From Natranaeroarchaeum aerophilus (GTDB lineage: Archaea > Halobacteriota > Halobacteria > Halobacteriales > Natronoarchaeaceae), in contig NZ_JAKRVY010000001.1 of assembly GCF_023638055.1 (NCBI RefSeq), positions 751,815 through 815,814 on the forward strand: a stretch of 64,000 bases of DNA, in the 5' to 3' direction. The position numbers were made by a program, and so were the translations under genes. The notes under the pieces are model-generated. The model was not told where the DNA came from. It worked only from the letters and a program-made list of their open reading frames with translations, and ran no database searches. Below, piece by piece: positions 11,103 to 20,221 of the stretch (position 1 is its first letter; each line of letters starts with the position of its first letter).

Positions 11103-11888
11103 TCAGTCCGCGGCCTGCTCCGTTCCCGTCGCGTACGCCCGCGTGGCATCGACGAGATGTTTCCGGTAGTCGCTTGGGTCCGGATCGTCCTGTAGCTGCT
11201 TGAACCGACGTTTGAACCCGTCGAGATCGATGGCGGGCGCGTCTCGCGTGGCCGCCTCGGCAAGGTCGTAGAGGCGGTGGTCCGGTGCGAGGAGGTTATG
11301 ACGCTCCAGCAAGGCGAGCGCGAAGGCGGCGTTGACGACGGTCATTTCGGGATCCGAGGCAGCAGTGAGCCGTCGAGCCGGTTCGTGCTGCCCGTCGAAC
11401 TCCATGTCCCGGGCTGGTGGGGCGGTTGCGGGCTGATCGGCCAGCGCAGCGGCGAGTTTTGACTCGAAGAAGGTGACGAGCTTGTCAGCTGGGCCGACTG
11501 AGAGCGTGATATCGTCGGCGTAAATATCCTTCATATGATTAGCGATCTGGTAGCAGTGAGTGAGGGTGCGTCGCTCGACCGTCTTCCCGGCAAGGGCGAG
11601 AAACAATATCTCCTCGGTCGACTGGACGTGTGAGGCGTGGCCCTCCTCGTGGCGAAGCATATGTGAAAGCTCGTGGAGGGCGAGTTCCCGAGCCATCGTA
11701 CTGGTCGCCGCCTGTGCGGAGATGTTCAGTACGTGGTGGTCCTCGTGGTGGCCGGTCCAGGTCCGTTCGTCCGGACTCTCCCGGACGTACACCTCGACCG
11801 GGCGATCGAGATCGTGTTCGGTTTCGAACAGGTCCTGTGCCCCGAGAAACGGTGCCGCCGGGGCCCCGCCCTGTACGTTCAGTTCCAT
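11103..11888 (-). CDS. DUF5781 family HExxH protein
   Basis: This 261-residue haloarchaeal protein has a zinc-metalloprotease-like site HELSHMLRHEEGH near residues 72-84 (HExxH with a further His downstream). It matches what I remember as DUF5781, whose function is not known. No signal peptide or membrane segment is visible, so it should be cytoplasmic. The ATG giving MELNVQGGAP was chosen because longer in-frame starts run antisense into the neighbouring gene and code for unrelated residues. It converges with rps7 with 45 bases between the stop codons. Confidence 0.75.
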   Translation of the reverse strand: MELNVQGGAPAAPFLGAQDLFETEHDLDRPVEVYVRESPDERTWTGHHEDHHVLNISAQAATSTMARELALHELSHMLRHEEGHASHVQSTEEILFLALAGKTVERRTLTHCYQIANHMKDIYADDITLSVGPADKLVTFFESKLAAALADQPATAPPARDMEFDGQHEPARRLTAASDPEMTVVNAAFALALLERHNLLAPDHRLYDLAEAATRDAPAIDLDGFKRRFKQLQDDPDPSDYRKHLVDATRAYATGTEQAAD

Positions 11889-12002
11889 GTCTACTTCTAG
11901 CACGGAACGGACGGATATGAGGCTGTTGGCGGAGACCCCACGGGGCCTCCACGACGAGGTCAAACGTTTTGGGAGCCGAGTGACAACCTCGAAACGTAAG
12001 CC

Positions 12003-12305
12003 ATGCCAGACACTCCCGCGGAGCATGGCCCGGAATCGTCCGACGACCACGAGGAGTCGACCGAGGACGTCGAGGTGGATACCGACACCGACGAGACGGA
12101 GATAGAGACGATCACCGAGGGATACTTCGAGGAGGAGTACTACCTCGATGCCGAGGACGCGGGTGAGTTCCTTGGCGATCTGGCCGAACAACTCCGTTCG
12201 GACGACGAGATCTCGGTGAGTGGCGACGACTGGGAGCTACCGTTCCGGTTCGGCGAGCCGGTGAGCCTGGAAATCGAGTTCGAGGGGGAACTGAGCCGGA
12301 GTTAG
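12003..12305 (+). CDS. amphi-Trp domain protein, probably frameshifted at the 3' end
   Basis: The 100-residue reading frame has an acidic N-terminal half and then the pattern YFEEEYYLDAEDAGEFLGDL...WELPFRFGEPVSLEIEFEG, characteristic of the small haloarchaeal amphi-Trp domain, whose role is unknown. The frame ends early in GELSRS. One extra G in the GGGGG run at 12284-12288 would continue it as GTEPELEIELELAGRTDDEP to a stop at 12361, restoring the alternating acidic strand normal at the end of this domain. So either the gene carries a one-base deletion or the assembly has a homopolymer error. It diverges from the DUF5781 gene. Confidence 0.7.
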   Translation: MPDTPAEHGPESSDDHEESTEDVEVDTDTDETEIETITEGYFEEEYYLDAEDAGEFLGDLAEQLRSDDEISVSGDDWELPFRFGEPVSLEIEFEGELSRS

Positions 12306-12424
12306 AGATCGAACTCGAACTGGCCGGCCGAACCGACGACGAACCACCGGAGCTGGAGTGAACGAGCCGGCTCGGCGGTGCCCGACTGCGTGGGATTTAG
12401 GTTCACTCGGCCCGACTGACAACT

Positions 12425-13987
12425 ATGCAATCGCTATCGGGTCAGTCGGTCGCCATCGTCGGCAGCGGATTTGGCGGCCTTTCGGCTGCCTGTTATCTCG
12501 CTGATGCCGGGGCTGACGTCACCGTCTTCGAGAAGAACGAGCAAGTTGGTGGCCGCGCGAGCCGGTTAGAGCGGGACGGCTTTCGGTTCGACATGGGACC
12601 ATCGTGGTATCTGATGCCGGACGCGTTCGAGCGTTTTTTCGGCCACTTCGATCGTGATCCGGCCGAGTTTTACGAGCTCGAACGGCTCGATCCACACTAC
12701 CGGATCTTCTTCAAAGAGGACGGCGAGGGATCACTGCCGGGTGCGACCGCCGTCGAGGAGGTCCCGACGCGTAGCGAGCGCGAGACTGGCGAAGTCATCG
12801 ATCTCGTGCCGGAGCTCGAAACGAACAAGCAACTGTTCGAGTCGTACGAACCGGGTGCTGGGGAGGCCCTAGAGCGGTATCTCGATCAGTCTAGCGAGAA
12901 CTATCGGATCGGGATGGACGATTTCGTCTACACCGATCGGAGCCGGCTTCGGGACTGGCTCGACGTCGACGTCCTGCGTAACGCGCGGGGCCTCTCGCTG
13001 ATCGGCTCGATGCAGGACCACGTCGAGAACTACTTCGAGCACCCGAAGCTCCAGCAGGTCGTCCAGTACACGCTGGTCTTTCTGGGCGGGTCGCCGACGA
13101 ACACACCCGCCCTCTACAACCTGATGAGCCACGTCGATTTCAACCTCGGCGTCTGGTATCCCGAGGGGGGAATCGGCGGGGTCGTCGACGGGATGGTACA
13201 GCTGGGCGAGGAGCTCGGCGTCGAGTACCGGACCGGTGAGGCGGTGACCGAGATCAAGGGGCGAGCGGGCGGCTTCCGCGTCGAGACCGAGGTCGGCGGC
13301 CACGAAGTCGATTACGTCCTCAGCGACGCGGACATGCCCTACACCGAGCAGGAGCTGCTGCCGCCGCAAAAGCGCCAGTATACCGAGGAGTACTGGGAAT
13401 CGAAGACATACGCTCCCTCCGCCTTCCTCATGTATCTTGGCGTCGAAGGGGACGTTCCTGAGCTGGAACACCACACGCTGGTGTTGCCGACCGACTGGGA
13501 CGAACATTTCGAGCAGATCTTCGAGGAGCCGGCGTGGCCGGATGACCCCGCGTACTACCTCTGTGTCCCCTCGAAGACCGACGACACTGTTGCGCCGGAG
13601 GGCCACAGCAACCTCTTTGCGCTGGTCCCCATCGCACCGGGTCTGGACGACGACGAGGAGACCCGCGAGTGGTATCGCGAGCTCGTGCTCGACGACATCG
13701 CCGCGAACACCGGCACCGAAATCAGAGACCGGATCGTCGTCGAGGAGATCTTTTCGGTCTCCGATTTCGCCGGGCGGTACAACAGCTACGATGGCACTGC
13801 CCTGGGGATGGCCCACACCCTCACCCAGACGGCGCTGTTCCGCCCGAACCACCGGTCCAGCGAGGTCGATGGGCTCTATTTCGCGGGCTCGTACACCAAC
13901 CCCGGTATCGGGGTTCCGATGTGTCTGATCAGCGGTGAACACGCGGCGACAAAGCTCATCGAAGATTACGGCGACGCGACTAAGTGA
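12425..13987 (+). CDS. crtD: CrtI/CrtD-type carotenoid desaturase
   Basis: This 520-residue flavoprotein belongs to the phytoene desaturase family. An FAD-binding VAIVGSGFGGLSAACYLADA stretch lies near residues 9-28, followed by VGGRASRLERDGFRFDMGPS. The C-terminal family signature SYTNPGIGVPMCLISG is at about 493-508. It is followed by lyeJ and cruF, the order described in Haloarcula japonica, where this gene is the carotenoid 3,4-desaturase CrtD of bacterioruberin synthesis. By homology alone it could equally be a phytoene desaturase (CrtI). The symbol rests on synteny. Confidence 0.85.
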   Translation: MQSLSGQSVAIVGSGFGGLSAACYLADAGADVTVFEKNEQVGGRASRLERDGFRFDMGPSWYLMPDAFERFFGHFDRDPAEFYELERLDPHYRIFFKEDGEGSLPGATAVEEVPTRSERETGEVIDLVPELETNKQLFESYEPGAGEALERYLDQSSENYRIGMDDFVYTDRSRLRDWLDVDVLRNARGLSLIGSMQDHVENYFEHPKLQQVVQYTLVFLGGSPTNTPALYNLMSHVDFNLGVWYPEGGIGGVVDGMVQLGEELGVEYRTGEAVTEIKGRAGGFRVETEVGGHEVDYVLSDADMPYTEQELLPPQKRQYTEEYWESKTYAPSAFLMYLGVEGDVPELEHHTLVLPTDWDEHFEQIFEEPAWPDDPAYYLCVPSKTDDTVAPEGHSNLFALVPIAPGLDDDEETREWYRELVLDDIAANTGTEIRDRIVVEEIFSVSDFAGRYNSYDGTALGMAHTLTQTALFRPNHRSSEVDGLYFAGSYTNPGIGVPMCLISGEHAATKLIEDYGDATK

Positions 13988-14009
13988 TACGAAACCGGTA
14001 GCTTCGGAC

Positions 14010-14900
14010 GTGATTCCGACCACGACGACGGGCGGTGCGGCGAGCCAGGAGACCGCAGGCGAGCGGCTGCGCTACCTGTTCGTGCTCTCGCGACCGCGCT
14101 TCTGGCTGTATCTCGCCGGGCCGGTCGCGGTCGGAGCCGTCTACGGCGCAGCCACGCTCGCCGACCTCGCCGAGCCGGTCTTGCTGGTTCTTTTCGCGTA
14201 CTTTCTCGTGCCGGCGAACGTGTTCCTGTACGGCATCAACGACGTATACGACGCCGAGATCGACGCCGAAAACCCAAAAAAAGACGACGGGGGGCGGGAG
14301 GCGCGCTGGGAGGGCCAACGGTTCGTCGTCTACGCTGTTACTGTCTGTGGGGCGCTGGCGATCCCGGTCGCCCTGCTGCTGCCGCGGGCGGCGTGGCTCT
14401 GGATCGGGTTGTTTGTGCTGCTCGGTGCGGAGTACAGCGCGCCGCCAGCCAGGTTCAAGACGACCCCTGTGCTCGATTCGCTCTCGAACGGGCTCTACGT
14501 CGTTCCCGCGATGGCAGCCTACGCCACAGTTGCAGGGGCGCAACCGCCGCTTCTCGCCGTCGCTGGCGCGTGGTGCTGGGCGATGGCGATGCACACGTTC
14601 TCGGCGATTCCGGATATCGATCCGGACCGACGGGCCGGAATCCGGACGACTGCAACGCTCCTGGGAGAGCGGGCGACCTACGCGTACTGTACTGTGGTCT
14701 GGGGGCTGGCTGCGGTGGCCTTCGGACTGCTCGACCCACGCCTCGGTGTCGTGTTCGCCGTCTATCCCATGCTCGTCGCCGGGATCGGTCTCTCCTCCGT
14801 ACCTGTCGACCGCGCGTACTGGTGGTATCCAACGATCAACACGATCGTCGGCGCGGTACTGACGATGGGCAAGCTCTGGCAGATCGCACCACCGTTCTGA
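14010..14900 (+). CDS. lyeJ: lycopene elongase/hydratase (UbiA prenyltransferase)
   Basis: This membrane protein of about 296 residues is a UbiA-family prenyltransferase that adds C5 units to lycopene on the way to C50 bacterioruberin. The first Asp motif is NDVYDAEID and the second is DIDPDRRAGIRT, both diagnostic. SRPRFWLYLAGP opens the first helix, and about eight hydrophobic segments follow. GTG at 14010 was chosen because it lies just beyond the crtD stop. An ATG at 13935 would overlap crtD by 53 bases. The gene sits in the carotenoid operon. Confidence 0.88.
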   Translation: MIPTTTTGGAASQETAGERLRYLFVLSRPRFWLYLAGPVAVGAVYGAATLADLAEPVLLVLFAYFLVPANVFLYGINDVYDAEIDAENPKKDDGGREARWEGQRFVVYAVTVCGALAIPVALLLPRAAWLWIGLFVLLGAEYSAPPARFKTTPVLDSLSNGLYVVPAMAAYATVAGAQPPLLAVAGAWCWAMAMHTFSAIPDIDPDRRAGIRTTATLLGERATYAYCTVVWGLAAVAFGLLDPRLGVVFAVYPMLVAGIGLSSVPVDRAYWWYPTINTIVGAVLTMGKLWQIAPPF

Positions 14901-14950
14901 ACGACGACAAAGCGGTTCGTTGATGTATCGGGAATCCGGAGAGGGAACTA

Positions 14951-15793
14951 ATGGATCGACGCGCGTTCGAGGACCGGTTGGATACGCTGATCCGGAACAA
15001 CCGCGTGACGATCGCGATCACGTTCCCGCTCGTCGGGACCGTACTCCTGATCGGCGCGGCAGAAGGCGTGATCCCTCACTGGCTCGCGTTCAATCCACTC
15101 CTGTTGCTCGGGGCGGTGCTGGTGATGCGGCTGCCACTGATCGGCGGGCTCGCCCCGCTGGTCGACCGGCGGGTCGCCGCAGGGCTCGGCGTCCTCGTCC
15201 TTTTTAGCTGGGGCATCGAACTCGTCGGCGTCTACACGGGCTTTCCATACGGTGAATTCGAGTATCTGATCGATCTCGGACCGATGCTGTTCGATGCCGT
15301 TCCAGTTGCACTGCCGGTCTTTTATTTCCCAATCTTGCTCAACAGCTACCTGCTCTGTGCGCTAGTGCTCGGCGAGCGCATGCAGTCGCTACCGATCCGG
15401 TTCCTTTCGGTCCTCGCGGTCGTCATCACGATGGACCTCGTGCTCGATCCCGGTGCAGTCGCGCTCGGCTTCTGGGGCTGGGACGCCGGCGGGGCGTACT
15501 ACGACGTGCCAGTCCAGAACTACATCGGCTGGATGATCTCGGGGACGGTCGCGGTTGGGATTCTCACTGTAACCTTCGACCACGACGCCCTCTCTCGACG
15601 GCTCGAGCGCTGTGAGTACGTCCTCGACGATCTGATCAGCTTCGGACTGTTGTGGGGACTGGTCAACCTCTACTTTGGCAACCCTATCCCGGTCGCGCTC
15701 GCCGCGGCACTGCTGGTGACGCTGTTCCGCGCGGACTGGTTCGACTTTGCGGGCCTGACGACGACCCCCGCCCATTTCCCGATCGAAAAGTAG
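14951..15793 (+). CDS. cruF: bisanhydrobacterioruberin hydratase (CruF)
   Basis: This 280-residue integral membrane protein of the CruF/DUF422 family carries out the final hydration of the ends of the C50 carotenoid to give bacterioruberin. Family features are GIELVGVYTGFPYGEFEY near residues 89-106 and MDLVLDPGAVALGFWGWD near 161-178, set among seven or so hydrophobic helices. A purine-rich GGAGAGGGA lies about 13 bases before the ATG. It follows lyeJ by 50 bases. Its TAG stop abuts the TAG of crtB on the other strand. Confidence 0.9.
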   Translation: MDRRAFEDRLDTLIRNNRVTIAITFPLVGTVLLIGAAEGVIPHWLAFNPLLLLGAVLVMRLPLIGGLAPLVDRRVAAGLGVLVLFSWGIELVGVYTGFPYGEFEYLIDLGPMLFDAVPVALPVFYFPILLNSYLLCALVLGERMQSLPIRFLSVLAVVITMDLVLDPGAVALGFWGWDAGGAYYDVPVQNYIGWMISGTVAVGILTVTFDHDALSRRLERCEYVLDDLISFGLLWGLVNLYFGNPIPVALAAALLVTLFRADWFDFAGLTTTPAHFPIEK

Positions 15794-16747
15794 CTACTGC
15801 GCTGGTGTCGTATCCGGCCGATCGGGATCGTGCTGTGGCGTGTCCGTCTCCGTGATCGTACTGACCCGCTGGAAGACGGCGTCCGGATCCCGGTTCCACT
15901 GCCAGTGCCAGCGGGTCTTGGCCGCCAGCCAGAGCTTTCGTGCCATACTCAACTCCGGTTCGTTCGAGACCGTATCGAAGCCGAGATCACGAATCAACCG
16001 GTGGTGGTCCGCGTACAGCACCGCCGACAGCAGGACGGGGAACTGACAGTCCTCCGGCAAGTACTTGATGCCGGCAACGCCCTCGTGATACAGCCGTTCC
16101 GTCCGGGCGAGCTCCGCCTGAATCGCCCGTCCGATTTCTGGCGTGAACTCCAGATTTTCGATATCGCTAACCGACGCATCGTACTCCTCGAGCGTCTCGA
16201 TGGGGAGATAGATGCGGTCCCGGTCGACGACGTCCTCGCGGACATCCCGGAGGAAGTTTGTAAGCTGAAACGCCTCGCCGAGCGCAACGGCGTGTGGCAG
16301 TGCCACGTCGGGCTGGTCGAGGTCCATAATCTCGGTCATCATTACACCGACCGCCGCTGCCGAGCCGCGCATATACTCCTCGAGCTGGTCGTATGTTTCA
16401 TACCGGCTCTTGTGGATATCCGTCTTCATCGCGTCGATGAAGTCGTTGATCTCGCGTTCGGAGATCTCGTACTCGACCGCAATATCGCGAAACGCGTCGA
16501 GTACCGGTCCCTCGGGGGGCTCCTCGCCAAGCGCCTGCCTGCGGAACGATTCCAACTGCTCTGCCTGTTCGTCCGGCGGCGTTTCTCCGGCATCGTCTAC
16601 TACTTCATCTGCGATGCGAAAGAACGCGTACAGTACGTACGTTGGATGGCGCGCACGCTCGGGGAGAAAACGGGTCGCGACGTGGAACGTCCGCCCGGTG
16701 CGCTGCTGGATTTCTTTCGTACGTTCGATCTGTTTGCTATCGACCAT
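15794..16747 (-). CDS. crtB: phytoene synthase
   Basis: This 317-residue enzyme condenses two geranylgeranyl diphosphates to phytoene, the entry step of carotenoid synthesis. The two Mg-binding aspartate-rich motifs are seen: DEVVDD near residue 49, and NFLRDVREDVVDRDRIYLP near 164-182. It is transcribed towards cruF with no spacer at all between the two stop codons. The C-terminal tail is variable and Asp/Pro-rich. Together with the three genes on the other strand it makes a nearly complete lycopene-to-bacterioruberin set. Confidence 0.93.
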   Translation of the reverse strand: MVDSKQIERTKEIQQRTGRTFHVATRFLPERARHPTYVLYAFFRIADEVVDDAGETPPDEQAEQLESFRRQALGEEPPEGPVLDAFRDIAVEYEISEREINDFIDAMKTDIHKSRYETYDQLEEYMRGSAAAVGVMMTEIMDLDQPDVALPHAVALGEAFQLTNFLRDVREDVVDRDRIYLPIETLEEYDASVSDIENLEFTPEIGRAIQAELARTERLYHEGVAGIKYLPEDCQFPVLLSAVLYADHHRLIRDLGFDTVSNEPELSMARKLWLAAKTRWHWQWNRDPDAVFQRVSTITETDTPQHDPDRPDTTPAQ

Positions 16748-16835
16748 ATTACGTGAACAACTGAGAGGCTACGGTGTCGGGATCATCGAGTCGGGCGAGC
16801 ATGATAGATTCGTGTAATCGGCTAGGGAACGACGG

Positions 16836-16848
16836 GGTATAATAATTT
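16836..16848. promoter_or_regulatory. AT-rich promoter core between crtB and nadK
   Basis: TATAATAATTT is the only strongly AT-rich element in the 152-base divergent gap. It can be read as a TATA box on either strand, about 60 bases from the nadK start and 90 from the crtB start. Which gene it serves is not decided by sequence. Confidence 0.4.
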
Positions 16849-16899
16849 GTGTGACGCCCCAACGAGTAGTTTTTCACTCCCCACCCGCAATCGGATGCT

Positions 16900-17724
16900 A
16901 TGCACCTCGGGATCGTCGCCCAGCGGGGGAACGAGCGGGCAGCCGAGCTCGCGCGGGACCTCGTCGAAATCCTCACGGCTGACGATCTCACAGTTTCGGT
17001 CGATGCGGCGACCGGCGACACGCTCGACCGTCCCGGCGTCGACGTAAGCGAAATGGCTACGTGCGACCTCGTCGTCTCGATCGGCGGGGACGGGACTTTC
17101 CTGTATGCGGCCCGCGGTGCCGCTTCGACGCCAATTATCGGCGTCAACCTCGGTGAAGTCGGCTTTCTGAACGCGATCGCGCCCGCCGACGCGATCGAAG
17201 CGGTCACCGCCGAAGTCGAACGGCTTCGGTCGGACGGTCGTGTAGCGTCGCGTGAGTTGCCACGGTTACAGGCCGAAAACGGGGACTGGTCGCTCGAGCC
17301 GGCGATCAACGAGATCGTGTTTCAGGGCCCACAGCGCGGCCACGGGATGGGTGCTGATTTCGAGGTCCGGATCGACGGCGACGTGTACACGACCGGCCAC
17401 GCCGACGGTGTACTCGTGTCGACGCCAACCGGAAGCACCGCGTACAACCTCAGTGAGGGGGGCCCGCTCGTTCATCCGGGGCTCGACGCCGTCGTCGTTA
17501 CCGAGATGTGTCCGACTGATTCGATGCCTCCGCTGGTTGTCGATGCCGACAGTACGGTGTCCGTGACTGTCTCGGACGCCGACGACGCCTTCGTGGTGAG
17601 CGACGGCCGGACACGAAAGCAACTGGACCCACCCACCACCGTCACCGTCGAAACTGCTGGCGCTCCAGTCCGTCTCGCCGGAGGCAGTGCCGATTATTTC
17701 GAGGCCCTGAAGAAACTGGAGTGA
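16900..17724 (+). CDS. nadK: NAD kinase
   Basis: This 274-residue enzyme phosphorylates NAD to NADP. The ATP/polyphosphate-binding motif [14 protein letters not shown] is near residues 62-75. The NAD-binding [18 protein letters not shown] is near 169-186. Length and both motifs agree with the family. It stands alone in its transcription unit, divergent from crtB. mptA follows after an 80-base gap. Confidence 0.93.
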   Translation: MHLGIVAQRGNERAAELARDLVEILTADDLTVSVDAATGDTLDRPGVDVSEMATCDLVVSIGGDGTFLYAARGAASTPIIGVNLGEVGFLNAIAPADAIEAVTAEVERLRSDGRVASRELPRLQAENGDWSLEPAINEIVFQGPQRGHGMGADFEVRIDGDVYTTGHADGVLVSTPTGSTAYNLSEGGPLVHPGLDAVVVTEMCPTDSMPPLVVDADSTVSVTVSDADDAFVVSDGRTRKQLDPPTTVTVETAGAPVRLAGGSADYFEALKKLE

Positions 17725-17804
17725 TAGCCTGTCGTCCCCGCATTCCTGTCGTAGAAGTGCTCCTTTCGAAAGGCCTAATCACGCTCCACCCTGACCACCG
17801 CTCA

Positions 17805-18731
17805 ATGAGTGAACAACTGCCGGACGTCCAGGCTACCCGCCCGGATGTCACCGTCGGCCTGAGTCAGGTCGGCGTTACGGATGTCGAGAAACTCGTCAAG
17901 GTCGCCCGCCCCGACAAACGCCCGATCGTACTGATGGCCGAATTCGAGGTGTTCGTCGATCTGCCCTCCTGGCGCAAAGGTGCGGACATGAGCCGGAACA
18001 TGGAAGTCATCGACGAGACGCTCGAAGCCGCCACCCGTGAAGAGGTTTACCGTGTCGAGGATGTCTGTGGCGACGCTGCGGAACGACTGATCGAGAAACA
18101 CGAATACACGAGTGAGGTCACTGTCTCGATGGAAGCCGAGCTGGTCCAGCGCGAGCAGACGCCGGCTTCGGACAAGGAGACCCAGAGCACCGTCGATATC
18201 ACCGCCAGTGCGACGGCAACCGATGAGGGCACCCGCGAGATGATCGGGGTCGATGTCACCGGGATGACGGTCTGTCCCTGCTCGCAGGGGATGTCCGAGA
18301 CTCGTGCCCGTGACAAACTCGAGGAGCTCGATGTCGACGCCGACGCCGTCGAAGAGTTCCTCGAAGACGTGCCACAGCCGGGCCACTCCCAGCGCGGCCA
18401 CGCCAAGATCACGATCGAGAGCACGGGAGCACCCGAAGTCGACCTCCGCGATCTGATTGAGGTCGCCAAGGAGTCGATGAGCGGCCGGATCTACAACATG
18501 GCGAAACGACCGGACGAGGACCACATGACCTACGAGTCCCACGCCGACGCCAAGTTCGTCGAGGACTGCGTCCGCGCGATGGCCGAGGGTGTCGTCGAGG
18601 AGTTCCCCGACCTCGCAGATGACGCGGTCGTCTCGATGCGCCAGTCCAACGACGAATCGATCCACCAGCACAACGCCCACGCCGAACGGCACGTCGAGAT
18701 GGGTCAGCTGCGATCGGAAGTACAGAACTGA
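17805..18731 (+). CDS. mptA: GTP cyclohydrolase IV (MptA)
   Basis: This 308-residue enzyme of the FolE2/MptA family opens GTP to a cyclic phosphate of dihydroneopterin, the first step of archaeal pterin and folate synthesis. The family segment [13 protein letters not shown] is near residues 157-169, and [12 protein letters not shown] lies close to the end. ATG at 17805 starts [14 protein letters not shown], the usual N-terminus; earlier in-frame starts would reach into nadK. It is the pathway partner of the distant FolC-FolP fusion in this window. Confidence 0.92.
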   Translation: MSEQLPDVQATRPDVTVGLSQVGVTDVEKLVKVARPDKRPIVLMAEFEVFVDLPSWRKGADMSRNMEVIDETLEAATREEVYRVEDVCGDAAERLIEKHEYTSEVTVSMEAELVQREQTPASDKETQSTVDITASATATDEGTREMIGVDVTGMTVCPCSQGMSETRARDKLEELDVDADAVEEFLEDVPQPGHSQRGHAKITIESTGAPEVDLRDLIEVAKESMSGRIYNMAKRPDEDHMTYESHADAKFVEDCVRAMAEGVVEEFPDLADDAVVSMRQSNDESIHQHNAHAERHVEMGQLRSEVQN

Positions 18732-18750
18732 CCGGAGTGTCTGACGGAAG

Positions 18751-18760
18751 CTATTTTATG
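18751..18760 (+). promoter_or_regulatory. TATA box of the lipoprotein gene
   Basis: CTATTTTATG lies about 28 bases before the ATG of the lipoprotein gene, the spacing expected of a leaderless haloarchaeal promoter. Confidence 0.5.
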
Positions 18761-18782
18761 ATCGGCCGATTCGTCCCGGACG

Positions 18783-19337
18783 ATGAGACCGATTACGCGA
18801 CGGAAACTGCTCGCCGCGAGCGCGGCGGGAACAGGTGCCGTTCTCGCGGGCTGTCTCGGCGACGATGATGAGCCCGAGAACGGCGACGAGGAACCGACCG
18901 ATCAACCCGAAGACGACGGGAACGGCGACGATGACTTCGAGGAACCGGACGACAACGAGGACGCGGACGATACCACCGACGACGAACCCGCTGGCTCGAC
19001 CCCGGCACTGTACTACGTCGACGTGGAAAACGGGACCGACGAGACCCGGACGGCACACGTCATCGTCGAGGACGGCGGCGAGCTGATCCACTGGTCCGAT
19101 CTCTCCCTCGAAGCGGGCGAAACTCGACGCGTCGAACGGAACTGGGAGCCAGTTTCGGGCTCCTACGTGGTTTCGATCCGCATGGACGGACAGGACGAGT
19201 GGCGGCAGGTCGATCTGACTCAAGAGAACTCGCCGTGTTATGGTCTCTTCGCCCGGGTTCGTGATGGCAACGAACTGAACGTGCTTCTCGATCCCGGCCC
19301 GAGCGGCTGTGAGGAGGATACGGAGGGAGACAACTAG
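18783..19337 (+). CDS. TAT-exported haloarchaeal lipoprotein, function unknown
   Basis: This 184-residue protein begins with a twin-arginine signal (TRRKLLAASAAGTG) followed by the lipobox LAGC, so it should be exported folded and lipid-anchored at Cys24. A linker of almost only Asp, Glu, Pro, Asn and Thr spans residues 26-72. The mature domain of about 100 residues (LYYVDVENGTDETRTAHVIV onwards) looks beta-rich, with two later cysteines that could pair. I do not recognise a family. Its stop codon overlaps that of the convergent regulator in a shared CTAG. Confidence 0.8.
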   Translation: MRPITRRKLLAASAAGTGAVLAGCLGDDDEPENGDEEPTDQPEDDGNGDDDFEEPDDNEDADDTTDDEPAGSTPALYYVDVENGTDETRTAHVIVEDGGELIHWSDLSLEAGETRRVERNWEPVSGSYVVSIRMDGQDEWRQVDLTQENSPCYGLFARVRDGNELNVLLDPGPSGCEEDTEGDN

Positions 19338-20137
19338 AAGGAGAGGGGCTCGGCGTCCTCCCACTTCGGCAGGAACTCGTCGTGGATGTTGGTCGCGAAC
19401 TCGGGATCCTTCAGGTCGATCATACCGAAGGTGTCGTTGACAGCGAGCGGGTGTGGCACCTGAATGCAGACCTCGACGTCGTCGATTACGTTGAACGTCC
19501 CCGTCACGTCGTCGCTGACCCGGACCTCGTAGTCGGGATGCGGTGAGAGCGTCTCGCGGTGGCGCTTGCCGACGTCCTCGGGCAGTGAATCGACCAGTCC
19601 TGGCGTCATCAGCACGTTGATCTCGACGCCCCGGTCGATCGCGGCTTCGAGCTGTTTCGCGACGAGCGTGCCAATATCGCCCTGATCGAACAGCGAGGTC
19701 TGGTCGGAGGCGACGACGACGATCCGTTCGTCGGCCGCCGATAGGCGTTCGACGAGCAGGTCGGCAGTCTCTTCCGCGCCGACCGCCGCCGTCCAGAACT
19801 GTTCTTCGACGGGGTCGGCGGCGTGCAGTTCGGTCGATAGGTCGTCGACGATCTCCTCGTACTGGTCGGCCTTCTCCTCGAGTTCGCGCTTCTTGTCGTC
19901 AAGCAGGCGGTCGAGCGCGGTCGATGGTTCGACCGCGACGTACTTTTTCGGTCGACTGGCGGTCTGGGTTCGGACGAGATTGTACTGCTCGATACTGTTG
20001 AGTACGTCGTAAATCCGCCCCATCGGCACGTCACTCACCCGAGACAACTCTTTTGCGGTTGTGGGACCCGTGTTCAGCAGCGACCGGTATGCGCGAGCTT
20101 CGTACTCCGATAGGCCGAGATCCCTGAGGCTAGGCAT
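19334..20137 (-). CDS. TrmB-family transcriptional regulator
   Basis: This 267-residue protein has an N-terminal TrmB-type winged helix, with LGLSEYEARAYRSLLNTGPT near residues 6-25 and VPMGRIYDVLNSIE near 38-51. A coiled stretch (LDDKKRELEEKADQYEEIVD) follows, then a C-terminal domain of about 150 residues as in halophile TrmB relatives. Such proteins bind sugars or other small molecules and control transcription; the effector here is unknown. ATG at 20137 was preferred; a TTG three codons upstream is the alternative. Its stop overlaps the stop of the lipoprotein gene. Confidence 0.85.
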   Translation of the reverse strand: MPSLRDLGLSEYEARAYRSLLNTGPTTAKELSRVSDVPMGRIYDVLNSIEQYNLVRTQTASRPKKYVAVEPSTALDRLLDDKKRELEEKADQYEEIVDDLSTELHAADPVEEQFWTAAVGAEETADLLVERLSAADERIVVVASDQTSLFDQGDIGTLVAKQLEAAIDRGVEINVLMTPGLVDSLPEDVGKRHRETLSPHPDYEVRVSDDVTGTFNVIDDVEVCIQVPHPLAVNDTFGMIDLKDPEFATNIHDEFLPKWEDAEPLSF

Positions 20138-20221
20138 ACTGCTCAAGAAACGCTCGAACAGTATAAACGCACCGACCGTTTGAAACCTTGGCGGGACGAA
20201 CGGAGAAAACCACCTGCAGGT

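Noticed and set aside
11888-12191. N-terminal extension of the DUF5781 protein
   Set aside because: It would run antisense through the amphi-Trp gene and has a composition unlike the rest of the protein.
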